A stretch of DNA of 64,000 nucleotides from JAEXNA01 sp037189585 (GTDB taxonomy: Bacteria; Vulcanimicrobiota; Xenobia; Xenobiales; JADMJV01), in assembly GCA_037189585.1 (NCBI GenBank), contig JBBCJA010000046.1, forward strand, positions 1 to 64,000. Direction: 5' to 3'. The notes beneath the pieces are model-generated. The model was not told where the DNA came from and did no database searches. It was given only the letters and a program-made list of their open reading frames with translations. The translations under genes were made by a program, and so were the position numbers. Position 1 is the first letter of the stretch, and each line of letters starts with the position of its first letter. Below, piece by piece: positions 57,245 through 64,000 of this stretch.

Positions 57245-58624
57245 CTAGAAGTGAGTGGGTTTTCTTCGCAGCAGTTTGCCCCGAGTCTTGTCTCCGACGT
57301 ACTTGCCGTCTTTGACCGCGAGTTTTCCGCGCACCGTGACGTGGGTAGGCTTCCCGTCGATCTCCACGCCCTCGAACCCGCTGTAGTCGTTGTTCACGCT
57401 GTGCTCGGCGGCTGTGATCTTGCCTTTGTAGTTGGGGTCGTAGATGACGAGGTCGGCATCGCTTCCGACCGCGATGGTCCCCTTCTGAGGGAAGAGGCCG
57501 AACAGCTTGGCCGACTTGGTGCTGGCCGCGTCCACGAAGCGGTGGATGTCCAAGGTGCCTCGGCTCACCCCGTAGGTGTAGAGCAGGTTCACTCGATCCT
57601 CGATGGCCGGGATTCCGTTGGGGATGGCGGTGAAGGCGTCCTTGCCCATCTCCTTTTGCGAGACGTCGAAGGGGCAGTGGTCGGTTCCCACCGTGTCGAC
57701 CAGGCCTTGAGCTAGACCGTCCCAGAGGATTTTCTGATTCCGCTTGTCGCGCAGAGGGGGAGACATCACGTACTTGGCGCCTTCCACTCCCGGCTGCTCA
57801 GCCTGGGTCTTGTCCAGCATGAAGTGAGGGATGACCGACTCGACGTAAAGGGGGATACCGCGCGACTTGGCCGCCACGGCCGCTTGTAGAGCGGGACCGC
57901 AGGACAGGTGCACCACGTATCCGGTGGCTCCGGTGTTCTCCAAGAAGGTGGCGAAGCGGCTGGTCCCCTCGGCCTCCACCGACTCGGGACGGCTGGGCTC
58001 GTGCCATTCGGGGCCGGTTTTCCCTTCGTCCAAAAGCTTTTGCTGCAGGCGCCCGACAAGCTCGGCGTTTTCGCAGTGAGCGGTCACGATGACACCCAGC
58101 TCTTTAGCTAAAAGCATGGTCTGATACATCTCGTCATCGGTCACGCCGAAGAAATTCTTGTAGGACAAGAAGATCTTAAAAGAGGCGGTGCCGTCAGCCA
58201 CGATCTCGCGAAGCTGCGCCTCGGTGGTTTCGTCGAATTTCGAGATCCCCATGTGGAAGGCGAAGTCGCAAGCGCTGTTTCCCTCGGCTTTGGATTTCCA
58301 GAGGTTGTAGCCTTCCAGGGCGTCCTCGGTACGGTTGGGACAGCACATTTCGATGTAGCAGGTTGTTCCGCCCAGAAGCGCGGCCTTACTGGCTGTCTCA
58401 TGGGTGTCCTTGGCGAAGGTGCCCATGAAGGGAAGATAGATGTGCACGTGCGGGTCGATGAATCCGGGAAAGATCAACTTGCCTGTCGCGTCGACCACCT
58501 CGGCTCCGGCTGGAGCCTCCAGGTTCTGTCCGATCTGAGTGATGGTTTCGTCCTCGACTAAGATGTCGGCGACATAACGAGAGTCCGCCGTTACAATTTC
58601 TCCGCCTTTAACAAGTAGCGCCAC
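57245..58624 (-). CDS. hydA: Dihydropyrimidinase
   Basis: 459 residues, usual length. The metal site H-V-H is in 'FPGFIDPHVHIYLPFMG', the carboxylated lysine in 'SFKIFLSYKNFFGV', two further histidines in 'VTAHCENAE' and 'VVHLSCG', and the last aspartate in 'VGTDHCPF'. It opens dihydrouracil and related hydantoin rings. The gene is divergent from the second subtilase and its 3' end is next to the MITE-like element. Confidence 0.97.
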   Translation of the reverse strand: MALLVKGGEIVTADSRYVADILVEDETITQIGQNLEAPAGAEVVDATGKLIFPGFIDPHVHIYLPFMGTFAKDTHETASKAALLGGTTCYIEMCCPNRTEDALEGYNLWKSKAEGNSACDFAFHMGISKFDETTEAQLREIVADGTASFKIFLSYKNFFGVTDDEMYQTMLLAKELGVIVTAHCENAELVGRLQQKLLDEGKTGPEWHEPSRPESVEAEGTSRFATFLENTGATGYVVHLSCGPALQAAVAAKSRGIPLYVESVIPHFMLDKTQAEQPGVEGAKYVMSPPLRDKRNQKILWDGLAQGLVDTVGTDHCPFDVSQKEMGKDAFTAIPNGIPAIEDRVNLLYTYGVSRGTLDIHRFVDAASTKSAKLFGLFPQKGTIAVGSDADLVIYDPNYKGKITAAEHSVNNDYSGFEGVEIDGKPTHVTVRGKLAVKDGKYVGDKTRGKLLRRKPTHF

Positions 58625-58739
58625 GAAAAGCCTCCGAGTAGGGATGTGTCCGCGGGCGTTTCTTCGTTGGAGGGTGGATACCTTGGCTCAGCTCAAAAGC
58701 TCATAACGTCGCTGTGACGCTCGCCTGCTAAATTGCCTC

Positions 58740-60764
58740 ATGATGACAACTCTTCAGACTCGTCTAGCCTTGATCGCCCCGCGCGCCTTGGAGCTAGCTC
58801 AACGCATGCCGGCCCACGCCGAAGGCGAGCTTTTGGTGAAGCTCAAGCCCAAAGTCGATCTGGACGGCTTCGTGGGCCTGCGGCAAGCCGACGGAATTCA
58901 GACCGTGGAGCGCTTCAGCTTTCCCGAGGTGATGCGACAGAAGATGGGTGGGGAGTTACTTCGTCTGAAGCTTCCCCAAGGAGTCAGTGTGGCCGAGGGT
59001 ATGGCTCTGCTGGAGGGAGATGAGCGCCTGGCTTATGTCACTCCGAACGAACTTCGGACGGTTCAGGACCCCCAACCTGGGAAGATGCCTTCAGACTCCT
59101 TGAGGGACGACTTGTGGGGCCTGGACAAGATCGGTGCGAAAGAGGCTTGGAAGAGAACCACCGGCTCGCGAAACGGGCCTGTCATCGCCGTGCTCGATAC
59201 GGGGCTCGACGTGACTCATCCCGACATCGCCGCCAATCTCTGGACCAACCACCAAGAGATTCCAGGCAACGGCATCGACGACGACGGTAACGGCGTGATC
59301 GATGACGTGCACGGCTATAACGCCGTCGAACAGACAGGAGATCCCTACGACGACTACACACACGGAACTCACTGCGCCGGTACCATCGCGGCGGTGGGGG
59401 ATAACGGCCAGGGGGTCACGGGGGTGAACTGGCAGACCCGGATCATGCCGGTCAAGATGATGGTGAAGGGGACGGGGACCGCCGCCGACACGGTTCGCGC
59501 TTTGATCTACGCCACCGAGAACGGCGCTTCCATCACCTCCAATTCTTATGGAGGACCCTACAGCCAGGCCGAGTACGAGGCCTTCGCGGCCTCGCCGCTC
59601 CTCCACATCTGCGCCGCCGGGAACGAGGGGAACGACAACGATGTCTCGCGCTACTATCCCGCGGATCGCCCCGTGGGCTATCCCGCGACCTTCGAGCTTC
59701 CCAACGTCATCTCGGTGGCCGCTTCCAACGACAAAGATCGACTGGCTGGTTTCTCCAACTATGGAGCCCAGACGGTGGACCTTGCCGCGCCGGGGGTCGG
59801 CATTCTTTCCACCGTTCCCCAGGGCGGCTACGAAACCAAGAGCGGGACTTCGATGGCGACACCGCACGTGGCCGGCGTGGCCGGCTTGATCGCGACGCTA
59901 TATCCCGAGGCGACCCCGGATCAGATCAAGACCAGAATTCTGGCCAACGTCGACCTCGTACCGGCTCTGAAGGGCAAAGTGCTGACCGGTGGACGGCTCA
60001 ACGCGGCCAGGGCCTTAGAGGACGACACGACGGCTCCGGCGGCTCCTTCTCATATCAAAGGCGAAGCGAGTTGGAATAAGGCGAAGGTTTCCTGGACCCA
60101 CAGCGGAGACGATGGAGGCTCCCAGGGGGCGACGACTTTTAGCGAGCTTCATTGGACCGACGCCGATGGACGCGAGATGGTCCATCGAATCCAAGGGGGA
60201 GAGGCGGGAAGCGCCGCCGCCGCCGAGGTGCCGCTCTACCCTTCAGGGAAGGCTCGGACTCTCACCATGGCGGTGCATGAGATCGACAATGTGGCGAACT
60301 TTTCAGCGCCCGCTTTGGTGGAGCTTCCAGCGCCGGCCGCCAAGCTCGCCTCGGTGGAATGGTCAGGGGAGGGAAACTGGGCCAAGATCGACCTTCCCGC
60401 CGCGGGAAGAAGCGGAGTTTGGACCGATAGCCCGGACGGAAACTACGGCCACCGAGAAAACTCCAGCTTGACCAGCCAGCCCTTTCGTCTCGACGGGAAG
60501 GGGAGCCAGCTCGGCTTCGAGAGCCGCTACCGATTGGACCCCCACGGCGATTCCGTGGACCTGGAGGTGCGAGAGGCCGGTACCCAGGAGTGGAAGAAGC
60601 TAGAAGAGTTCACCAGCTTTCGGGAATGGAAGCGTGAGGTCGTGGACTTGTCGACCTATGACGGAAAAACGGTGGAGCTTCGCTTCCGACTGAGGACTGA
60701 CGGCTCTCGCTCGGAAGAGGGGATCTACCTCGATCGTATCTGGGTGGCCGGCTCCGCTGAATAG
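58740..60764 (+). CDS. S8 subtilase with C-terminal MAM/immune-inhibitor-like domain
   Basis: 674 residues. Residues 25-105 are an I9-like propeptide ('EGELLVKLKPKVDLDGFVG'). The catalytic domain is canonical: D152 in 'VIAVLDTGLDVTHPDI', H207 in 'HGTHCAGTIAAVGDNGQGV', S371 in 'SGTSMATPHVAGVAGLIA'. A fibronectin-like section (about 430-520) is followed by a MAM/immune-inhibitor-A-like domain ('WTDSPDGNYGHRENSSLTSQ', 'LRFRLRTDGSRSEEGIYLDR'). There is no visible signal peptide, unusual for a propeptide-bearing subtilase; the start could lie elsewhere or a non-classical route is used. Confidence 0.95.
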   Translation: MMTTLQTRLALIAPRALELAQRMPAHAEGELLVKLKPKVDLDGFVGLRQADGIQTVERFSFPEVMRQKMGGELLRLKLPQGVSVAEGMALLEGDERLAYVTPNELRTVQDPQPGKMPSDSLRDDLWGLDKIGAKEAWKRTTGSRNGPVIAVLDTGLDVTHPDIAANLWTNHQEIPGNGIDDDGNGVIDDVHGYNAVEQTGDPYDDYTHGTHCAGTIAAVGDNGQGVTGVNWQTRIMPVKMMVKGTGTAADTVRALIYATENGASITSNSYGGPYSQAEYEAFAASPLLHICAAGNEGNDNDVSRYYPADRPVGYPATFELPNVISVAASNDKDRLAGFSNYGAQTVDLAAPGVGILSTVPQGGYETKSGTSMATPHVAGVAGLIATLYPEATPDQIKTRILANVDLVPALKGKVLTGGRLNAARALEDDTTAPAAPSHIKGEASWNKAKVSWTHSGDDGGSQGATTFSELHWTDADGREMVHRIQGGEAGSAAAAEVPLYPSGKARTLTMAVHEIDNVANFSAPALVELPAPAAKLASVEWSGEGNWAKIDLPAAGRSGVWTDSPDGNYGHRENSSLTSQPFRLDGKGSQLGFESRYRLDPHGDSVDLEVREAGTQEWKKLEEFTSFREWKREVVDLSTYDGKTVELRFRLRTDGSRSEEGIYLDRIWVAGSAE

Positions 60765-60809
60765 ATCTTGATCAAGATCAGGAGTTACCTGACGGTCCAG
60801 TGATAGGCT
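60764..60809 (+). promoter_or_regulatory. FNR/CRP-like site and extended -10 promoter of the stress-protein gene
   Basis: GATCTTGATCAAGATC (60764-60779) is a perfect 16-bp palindrome. Inside it, TTGAT-CAAG-ATCAG (60768-60781) matches the FNR box TTGAT-N4-ATCAA in 9 of 10 positions. TG-A-TAGGCT (60801-60809) reads as an extended -10; transcription would then begin near 60816, which puts the site centre at about -41.5, the class II activator position. USP genes in several proteobacteria are under FNR/Anr control. Confidence 0.5.
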
Positions 60810-60839
60810 GTCTCCATCTCAACAAGACAAGATGGAGAC
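60810..60839 (+). promoter_or_regulatory. Inverted repeat overlapping the ribosome-binding site of the stress-protein gene
   Basis: GTCTCCATCT (60810-60819) is perfectly complementary to AGATGGAGAC (60830-60839), loop 10 bases. The right arm contains GGAG (60834-60837), the SD of the gene starting at 60846. In RNA it would hide the SD. If the promoter above is the true one, the transcript starts inside the left arm and the stem cannot fully form, so only one of the two readings can be right for a given transcript. Confidence 0.55.
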
Positions 60840-60845
60840 AAAGAC

Positions 60846-61295
60846 ATGGCTAGACTTTTGGTTCCGTTGGACGGTTCAGAATTCGCTGAGGCAGTCTTGA
60901 GCGACGGACTGAAGCTCTTTCCCTCGAAGGGGACTCACCTGGTTCTTTTTCACGGAGTCGACCTCAACAAGCTGTATGCCCGGATCGGGCACGAGCCCGC
61001 TCAGTTCTATATCGAAGCCCAGCGGGAGAACAGGTTGGAAAAGGAAGCCTACCTTGGTGGGCTCATCTCGCGCCTGAGGGAGCAAGGCTATAGTGCTAGC
61101 TTTCGGATGGCGATAGGGGACCCGGTGGACACCATTCTGCACGCCGCCACGGAAGAAAATGTCGACGCGATCGTAATGACGACACACGGACGTAGCGGGC
61201 TCACGAGGTTTTTTGTCGGCAGCGTCACCGAGGGCGTTCTGCGTCGTTCCCGATGTCTCGTCATGGTAGTCCCGAATACCCGATCTGAAACCTGA
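60846..61295 (+). CDS. Single-domain universal stress protein
   Basis: 149 residues, one USP domain: N-terminal 'RLLVPLDGSEFAEAVLSDGL' and C-terminal 'VMTTHGRSGLTRFFVGSVTEGVL' with the ATP-binding G-2x-G-9x-G-S/T spacing. Soluble, dimeric in the family. The start has GGAG nine bases upstream. The FNR-like site and the inverted repeat before it suggest tight control. Confidence 0.95.
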   Translation: MARLLVPLDGSEFAEAVLSDGLKLFPSKGTHLVLFHGVDLNKLYARIGHEPAQFYIEAQRENRLEKEAYLGGLISRLREQGYSASFRMAIGDPVDTILHAATEENVDAIVMTTHGRSGLTRFFVGSVTEGVLRRSRCLVMVVPNTRSET

Positions 61296-61306
61296 GTCTT
61301 GGGCTC

Positions 61307-61558
61307 CTAGAGGGAGCCGCTCAGGACCCAGAGTTGGACCAGTATAAGCGTGATAGTGACGCTCCAGAAGAGTGTTCCTTGGATCGACACGTCACAATCT
61401 CTCTGGAGTGAGCCGTCGAGGAAGGAGAGCCAATCCGGCTTGAGCCCATAGTAGACGGAAGATAACAGACCTTGAAAACTCCCGAAACAGAAGCGGATCC
61501 AAAAAGGAAAGAAAAGCAGATTGAGGATAACCAGGGATATGACGATGACAGTGGGCAT
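61307..61558 (-). CDS. Small two-helix membrane protein, unknown function
   Basis: 83 residues: segments 'VIVISLVILNLLFFPFWIRF' at the start and 'TLFWSVTITLILVQLWVL' at the end, with a soluble loop of about 40 residues between them. Arrangement suggests both ends on the same side of the membrane. No family recognised. Convergent with the USP gene. Confidence 0.6.
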   Translation of the reverse strand: MPTVIVISLVILNLLFFPFWIRFCFGSFQGLLSSVYYGLKPDWLSFLDGSLQRDCDVSIQGTLFWSVTITLILVQLWVLSGSL

Positions 61559-61741
61559 GATTGGATGTTAGCATTTTTAGGGTTTTGTGTATAGGAAACA
61601 TTTTCTTGGATAGGTGGGACTATAGGTGGAGGGGGGCTCGGGTTTTTCAGTGGCTTTTCCCGTTGTCGAGCTGTTTGTTAAATTTGCGTAAACTTTGGCG
61701 ACGGATGGAAATGGAGTCGCTTCCCTGGCGACAAACGGGGT

Positions 61742-63601
61742 ATGCTCGCGCCTCCTCCATGCTCTCCGCCTGGGACAGTCTCTTGCGTTTTGTCATTGAC
61801 GCTGCTCGCGATCGTCGGGTGCACCGCTCCGGATGTCATTCTGCCCTTGATAGCAGCGGTCGCGGTACTCTCTCTGGTCTTAACCTTGTGGTACGATGGA
61901 GACTGTCGCGAGCAGCTAAATGCCGCATGCAGGTTCTTGGATTTTTGCCTGCTAGCCTTGAGTCTCGGTGCGATACCGACGGCTTGCCTAGGCTCGGGGG
62001 AGCCGTTGCGATGGCTCGGCTCTCTGGTGGTCCATGGGCACACCAGTCTGACCTTTCCACTCCTTCTCTTGATGTGGCTAAGCCATTCTCGTCTGCGTCG
62101 TCAAGCCGGAGAAGTGGAGCGGTTCGCCTCGCGGTTTCTTCGCTATTTCAGGCGCTGCCAGGGCCGGGCAAGGTCGTGGATGGAAAAGTATCATGGGTTC
62201 GAACAAGACCTGGCGCTGGTAAACTTCTCACTTGAGATCTGGAGGCGCGCGGCGGCTCAAACCAGAGTCTATGCCTATGTCTTAGTCGGAGGAAATTTTC
62301 TCCTCCCAGCCTACTCATATCTTACCTCCGCTCAGATTCCGGCCGAGGTTCTGGGAGATTGGTCCTTGCACGCTTTGGGCTTGGGGATCGCCGTCGTCGT
62401 GGCCGGTCACGTCACCACTATCTCGGCTGGTCTTGTGATGAGTCGCATGCGGTATCTTGACCTGAATCGCGGTCCCGCCATGCCGGTTCTCCCGAGGCTT
62501 CCGGAGAAAGGAGATGTCGCGACCGCCCTTCTGGGAGCGGTGGTGGAGACCGTCTCGCTCACGGGTTTGGGTCTTCCACCCGGCATCTCTCTGGCAGTTC
62601 ACATGTGGTGGAAGAGTCGCCGGGACCACGATGAAGAATCTCCAGCCCGGACGGCCGGTGAGCATCTCAGGATCAGAGTCCTGTGCTATAGCCTGAACAA
62701 CTTTGAAGTGCGCTCCGCCATGAACAAAGCCAGGGATGTCCGGGAGAGGTTGTCGCGGGAGCTTGGCTTTGCCTTCCCCCAAATCGGATTCGATGGCGAC
62801 CCAGGTTTTGGAGAGGGAGACTACGCGATCATGATTGGTGATCGGGAGGTCGCGCGGGGACAGCTCGAGCTAGAGCGAGTCTTAGCTGTCGGGCGTCTAA
62901 CTGAAGGGGCACACCTACCCGGGTTCCTGGTCACGAGCCCAGCCGGCCGAGAGTCCAGGTGGATCACGCGTGACTTTCACGCCACCGCGGAAGCCGTGGG
63001 GATGAAGCTCTACTGTCCCTCCGATGTCCTGTCCGAGCATCTCGAGCAGATCTTGCGACGAGAGGCTCCACGATTCTTTCGTCAGATGCACGGGAGTTCG
63101 CTTTTGAGTCAGGCTGGTGATGATGAAGTGAAGAATGAGGCTCTCCTCGATGTTGCATGTCTTCTTTTGAGTGAGGGCGTCTCTCTCCGAGAAAGAGACA
63201 CCATCCTCCAGCTCTTCGAGAAGTACTATCAATATCATGCGGGCCACGAGTCGAATCGCCTACCTCGTCTCTATCGCTTGATACGAAGAGAAATGGGCCC
63301 CCTGCTGTATTCCTCTTATCTCGATGCCTCAGCGGAGCTCAACGTGCTGTTTCTCCCCGGAAACGCGCTACCGGCCTACGGAACGACATGGCGCTTCGTA
63401 TTGCGCTCGTCGCTGCGGTCTAGTTTGGAGGTCCTGGCCCGCCTGGGCCTGCCTCCGGTCCTGATGACCACGGACTCTACTCGGGATGAGGTCGCCCGCC
63501 TGCTATCGCGAGATTTTCCCCAGCTGGTGGTTCTGAGTGAGAGGGAGATCGATCCCTATGTTCCTGTTCAGATTTTGGGAGAAGTGCTAATCCACGTCTA
63601 A
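61742..63601 (+). CDS. Divergent orphan FlhA/SctV (FHIPEP) family protein
   Basis: 619 residues. The C-terminal 300 residues follow the FlhA/SctV cytosolic domain step by step: 'ARDVRERLSRELGFAFPQIGF', 'DYAIMIGDREVARGQLELERVLAVG', 'RWITRDFHATAEAVGMKLY', 'VLSEHLEQILRREAPRFF', 'LLLSEGVSLRERDTILQLFEKY', 'LARLGLPPVLMTTDSTRDE', 'LVVLSEREIDPYVPVQILGEV'. The N-terminal 310 residues have five or six membrane segments; the part after the fourth (E-V-x-R-F...R-A-x-x-x-x-x-Y) matches FlhA order, but the FHIPEP motif itself is lost. FlhA/SctV form the export-gate ring of flagellar and type III systems. No other export gene is in the window. Confidence 0.8.
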   Translation: MLAPPPCSPPGTVSCVLSLTLLAIVGCTAPDVILPLIAAVAVLSLVLTLWYDGDCREQLNAACRFLDFCLLALSLGAIPTACLGSGEPLRWLGSLVVHGHTSLTFPLLLLMWLSHSRLRRQAGEVERFASRFLRYFRRCQGRARSWMEKYHGFEQDLALVNFSLEIWRRAAAQTRVYAYVLVGGNFLLPAYSYLTSAQIPAEVLGDWSLHALGLGIAVVVAGHVTTISAGLVMSRMRYLDLNRGPAMPVLPRLPEKGDVATALLGAVVETVSLTGLGLPPGISLAVHMWWKSRRDHDEESPARTAGEHLRIRVLCYSLNNFEVRSAMNKARDVRERLSRELGFAFPQIGFDGDPGFGEGDYAIMIGDREVARGQLELERVLAVGRLTEGAHLPGFLVTSPAGRESRWITRDFHATAEAVGMKLYCPSDVLSEHLEQILRREAPRFFRQMHGSSLLSQAGDDEVKNEALLDVACLLLSEGVSLRERDTILQLFEKYYQYHAGHESNRLPRLYRLIRREMGPLLYSSYLDASAELNVLFLPGNALPAYGTTWRFVLRSSLRSSLEVLARLGLPPVLMTTDSTRDEVARLLSRDFPQLVVLSEREIDPYVPVQILGEVLIHV

Positions 63602-64000
63602 CTCTAAGAGGCTCAAAGTCGCCTGAGCCAACTCGGACATGGAGTGTCCGACCTCCTCATGGTCGCCCTGAGCTACCGAGTCCGACAAGGCATCGAGGGC
63701 GGCCAGGAAGTCTTGGAGAGGTTCGATGACCGGCTCTTCGTTTTCACCATTGAGTAAAGTCATGAGATCACTTTCCACAGCTGTCCTAACCGGTATGAGG
63801 AGACGATTGAACTGGCTGGAGGAGATCTCGCTGTTTTGCCACTTCTCTAGCGCGTCGGCCACGGCGGCGAACTCTTCGGTGGTCTCACTCTCGCTGGGAT
63901 CGTCGAAGCTCGGCTCGCTCCACGAAATGGTGCTTTCCGCCAGGGTGGGAAGTACGGGTAGGACGGCGTTGCACGCCCGGCAGTAACCGGCCTCACGGTC
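63587..64000 (-). CDS. Zinc-ribbon protein, C-terminal part only
   Basis: The frame is open through the right edge of the window; 137 codons and the stop (63587-63589) are visible. The first visible residues 'DREAGYCRACNAVLPVL' contain C-x-x-C, the second half of a zinc ribbon whose first half lies beyond the window. The rest is an acidic helical protein ('ESETTEEFAAVADALEKWQNSE'). It overlaps the end of the FlhA-like gene by 15 bases on the opposite strand. No family named. Confidence 0.65.
   Translation of the reverse strand, partial: DREAGYCRACNAVLPVLPTLAESTISWSEPSFDDPSESETTEEFAAVADALEKWQNSEISSSQFNRLLIPVRTAVESDLMTLLNGENEEPVIEPLQDFLAALDALSDSVAQGDHEEVGHSMSELAQATLSLLELDVD

Noticed and set aside
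61561..62235. Plus-strand reading frame of 224 codons
   Set aside because: It overlaps the FlhA-like gene in another frame over most of its length and has low-quality Ser/Arg-rich composition.

Overview
The window is about 64 kb of fairly GC-rich, densely packed bacterial chromosome. I cannot name the phylum. It looks Gram-negative: there is a complete ADP-heptose activation pair (RfaE1/RfaE2), a heptosyltransferase-type GT9 enzyme, an LpxB-like protein, several Sec/lipoprotein signal peptides and a KefB-type antiporter. A 1,4-dihydroxy-6-naphthoate synthase points to menaquinone made by the futalosine route. A DUF2103-type protein, FHA plus Ser/Thr kinase signalling and many TPR/NHL/ankyrin proteins suggest a poorly characterised, environmental lineage. 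TTG and GTG starts are common. There is no CRISPR array, no rRNA and no intact transposase.

Layout. 1-1690: an FHA-like fragment, a membrane Ser/Thr kinase and a DUF2237 protein, ending at a bidirectional terminator. 1764-2914: a divergent lipoprotein and a small secreted protein. 2932-10987: a methyltransferase, then a tightly coupled surface-polysaccharide/LPS-core operon (three GT4, one GT9, rfaE1, rfaE2, LpxB-like). 10984-17166: a small anchored protein and a 1847-residue STAND-like NTPase with long-period TPR repeats. 17169-22606: M48 protease, rpmI-rplT with a strong promoter and structured leader, a membrane protein ending in a GspG-like domain, an ankyrin protein and a DUF1152 protein. 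22694-28143: double-HKD phospholipase D-like protein, a duplicated deoxyribosyltransferase/TIR-like protein, prolyl oligopeptidase. 28170-35428: KefB-like antiporter with a tandem stress protein, cyclophilin, Eis-like acetyltransferase, a P-loop/cNMP/GGDEF fusion and DUF2330. 35483-41212: a large protein with a possible degenerate GHKL domain, NHL and tail-collar proteins, a doubly damaged pseudogene, tRNA-Thr(CGU) and a permuted ACP-like protein. 41359-49728: OPT transporter, hydrolase, DUF1801, a signal peptidase I homologue without its catalytic lysine, a TPR gene flanked by diverged direct repeats, a PhyH-like dioxygenase and small unknowns. 49762-54210: cytoplasmic-looking subtilase, hydrolase, FAD monooxygenase with TetR regulator and a perfect operator palindrome, MqnD. 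54222-58624: a second member of the GHKL-like family, secreted unknowns, a MITE-like palindromic element and dihydropyrimidinase. 58740-64000: a second subtilase, a universal stress protein behind an FNR-like site and an SD-overlapping inverted repeat, and a divergent orphan FlhA/SctV-like export-gate protein at the end.

The strongest leads are the orphan FHIPEP-family protein (61742-63601), the giant STAND-TPR protein (11623-17166), the P-loop/cNMP/GGDEF fusion (33079-34494), the paired GHKL-like proteins (35483-37576 and 54544-55827), the MITE-like element (57081-57241), the pseudogene with two separate lesions (38969-39711) and the control region of the stress protein at 60764-60845.
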